From: a bacterium
Lineage (GTDB): Bacteria > Armatimonadota > Fimbriimonadia > Fimbriimonadales > GBS-DC
Assembly (NCBI GenBank): GCA_029335935.2
Contig: JARJMV020000189.1
Coordinates: 1-5,724, forward strand
Reading direction: 5' to 3'
Length of the DNA stretch: 5,724 nucleotides
The notes beneath the pieces are model-generated. The model saw only the letters and a list, made by a program, of their open reading frames with translations. It did no database searches and was not told the DNA's origin. Below, piece after piece: positions 4,750 to 5,724 of this stretch. Every line of letters begins with the position of its first letter. The stretch's first letter is position 1. Both the position numbers and the translations under genes were made by a program.

Positions 4750-5505
4750 GTGCGTTGGGTAATCTGGGTGGATGCGCTTTGTATGGTGGTCTTGTTATAC
4801 TATTTTTTGCCCGACTTGACGGGCGAGACGCGCGCGCGCCTGCTGAGTGTGGAATATTGGCAGCTGCGTATGCGGGGCGAGCATCTGATGACGCGCGAGG
4901 GCGTGCTGTGGCGTGGCAATCCGCGCGCGCCTGTCGTCGCGCTCACCTTCGACGACGGACCCGACCCAGAAACCACGCCGCGCATCTTGGAGATATTGAG
5001 ACGCGAGGGCGTGCGAGCCACCTTTTTTGTGGTGGGGGTGAAGTTGAAGCGTTATCCTGATCTGGCGCGGCGCATCGCAGCGGAAGGGCACGCGCTCGGC
5101 TGCCACAGCTACGACCACCAACGGCAAACCCATCTAACCGAGGAGCAGGTGTGGCGTCAGATACGCGACTGCCAGATTTTGGCGCGTCGGGCAGGCGTGG
5201 AGCTGGTCGCCTACCGACCGCCCTATCTGGCGCAGAACGCGACTGTGCGTCGCGCCGTGCAACGCTGGCAGCTGCCCCTCGTGATGGCGACCGTGCTGGG
5301 CGAGCCAGAACGACCTCCGCGCACACACTCTTACTGGGTGCGCCGCTACGCGCGCCGCGCCCATAACGGAAGCATCCTACTGCTCCACGACACCTATCCC
5401 CACACCGCCGACGCGCTCCCCGAACTGATATACGCCCTGCGCCATCGCGGGTTTGAATTCGTCACCGTGCCCGAACTGATAGCGACGCTGCCGCAAGACC
5501 GCTAA
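4750..5505 (+). CDS. Membrane-anchored polysaccharide deacetylase (NodB homology, CE4 type)
   Basis: CE4 enzymes remove acetyl groups from N-acetylglucosamine-type sugars in peptidoglycan or other polysaccharides, using a metal held by an Asp and two His. The 251-aa protein has an N-terminal membrane segment (about 2-20) with the enzyme domain outside. Motif 1 is TFDDGP (66-71; D68 base and D69 metal ligand by family analogy). Motif 2 is HSYDH (119-123, both His present). Motif 3 is RPPY (156-159). Motif 5 is LLLHD (210-214). The usual motif 4 (a D-x-x-D-W-like segment) is replaced by ATVLGEPERPPR (180-191), which has no Asp or Trp. Start is GTG 4750, six nt after TATAAT; this keeps the membrane segment intact. 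Substrate is unknown. Its stop overlaps the stop of the gene on the other strand. Confidence 0.9.
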   Translation: MRWVIWVDALCMVVLLYYFLPDLTGETRARLLSVEYWQLRMRGEHLMTREGVLWRGNPRAPVVALTFDDGPDPETTPRILEILRREGVRATFFVVGVKLKRYPDLARRIAAEGHALGCHSYDHQRQTHLTEEQVWRQIRDCQILARRAGVELVAYRPPYLAQNATVRRAVQRWQLPLVMATVLGEPERPPRTHSYWVRRYARRAHNGSILLLHDTYPHTADALPELIYALRHRGFEFVTVPELIATLPQDR

Positions 5506-5724
5506 AAGCCGTCCACCGACGGGTCGGCCAAATGGTCGGTGTAGTTGAGCAGGCTGACATAGAGCCGTTCGGACGCACGCTCCACGATGGAGACGCTGGT
5601 GTTGTCCAAGCGGATACGCCGATAGGTCTGCACATCGCCTGCGAGCGCTTCGCACAGCAGGATGCGTAGGCTACCGCCGTGCCCCACCACAATCACTTCG
5701 CCGTCGGGATGGGCTTGCAGCAGG
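5502..5724 (-). CDS. Histidine phosphatase (phosphoglycerate mutase-like), C-terminal part, cut by right edge
   Basis: The 73 visible residues continue in frame off the right edge as LLQAHPDGEVIVVGHGGSLR. VVGHGG is the second catalytic histidine block of the histidine phosphatase superfamily. LDNTSVSIVE and LNYTDHL are typical later segments around the substrate pocket. The N-terminal RHG active-site motif lies outside the window, so activity cannot be judged and the subtype (phosphoglycerate mutase, alpha-ribazole phosphatase or a general phosphatase) cannot be chosen. A GTG at 5694-5696 is internal to the domain and is not taken as a start. The TAG stop (5504-5502) overlaps the TAA stop of the convergent deacetylase gene (5503-5505). 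Confidence 0.88.
   Translation of the reverse strand, partial: LLQAHPDGEVIVVGHGGSLRILLCEALAGDVQTYRRIRLDNTSVSIVERASERLYVSLLNYTDHLADPSVDGF

Noticed and set aside
4795..5133. Minus-strand frames opposite the deacetylase gene
   Set aside because: Antisense to the conserved NodB motifs 1 and 2 and without recognisable content.
1..5724. Possible defence system, prophage or insertion element
   Set aside because: Genes are housekeeping or envelope types, and I saw no transposase, integrase, terminal repeats, toxin-antitoxin pair or stretch of obviously different composition.

Overview
The window reads as ordinary chromosomal DNA from a GC-rich bacterium with a two-membrane envelope. It holds eight genes: signal recognition particle GTPase (ffh), an AraC-family regulator, ribosomal protein bL9 (rplI), an MCE/MlaD-type lipid-transport protein, one small unrecognised protein, a membrane-anchored polysaccharide deacetylase, and two genes cut by the window edges. 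No mobile element, CRISPR array, tRNA or rRNA was seen. The MCE protein argues for a diderm cell. The dense, near-leaderless gene starts would fit groups such as Armatimonadota or Deinococcota, but the phylum is a weak inference from style, not from a diagnostic gene.

Layout. A truncated minus-strand gene (1-101) diverges from ffh (193-1545, +). An AraC-type regulator (1562-2413, +) follows ffh directly but carries its own promoter-like element. It ends tail-to-tail, 5 bp from rplI. A minus-strand operon reads leftward: a 132-aa unknown protein (4331-4729), the MCE protein (2888-4312) and rplI (2419-2874). Divergent from that operon is a NodB-type polysaccharide deacetylase (4750-5505, +). 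Its stop codon overlaps the stop of a convergent, truncated histidine phosphatase gene (5502-5724, -). There is no gene-free stretch over 100 bp.

How the genes relate. The MCE protein and the deacetylase are both envelope functions and share a 20-bp divergent control region. ffh (membrane protein targeting) and rplI (ribosome) are housekeeping genes placed away from their common partners (rpsP/trmD for ffh; rpsF/ssb/rpsR for rplI).

The most notable signal is regulatory. Every gene that begins a likely transcription unit has a (G)GGTANNNT box a few bases before its start codon: GGGTATCCT, GGGTATACT, AGGTATAAT, AGGTATTAT and GGGTACTCT, with AGGTACACT farther out for the left-edge gene. Five of the six have no Shine-Dalgarno sequence, so their transcripts should be leaderless or nearly so. 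The operon-internal gene rplI instead has a perfect AAGGAGG. Between the unknown gene and the deacetylase the box is a 15-bp perfect palindrome that supplies a -10 element on both strands.
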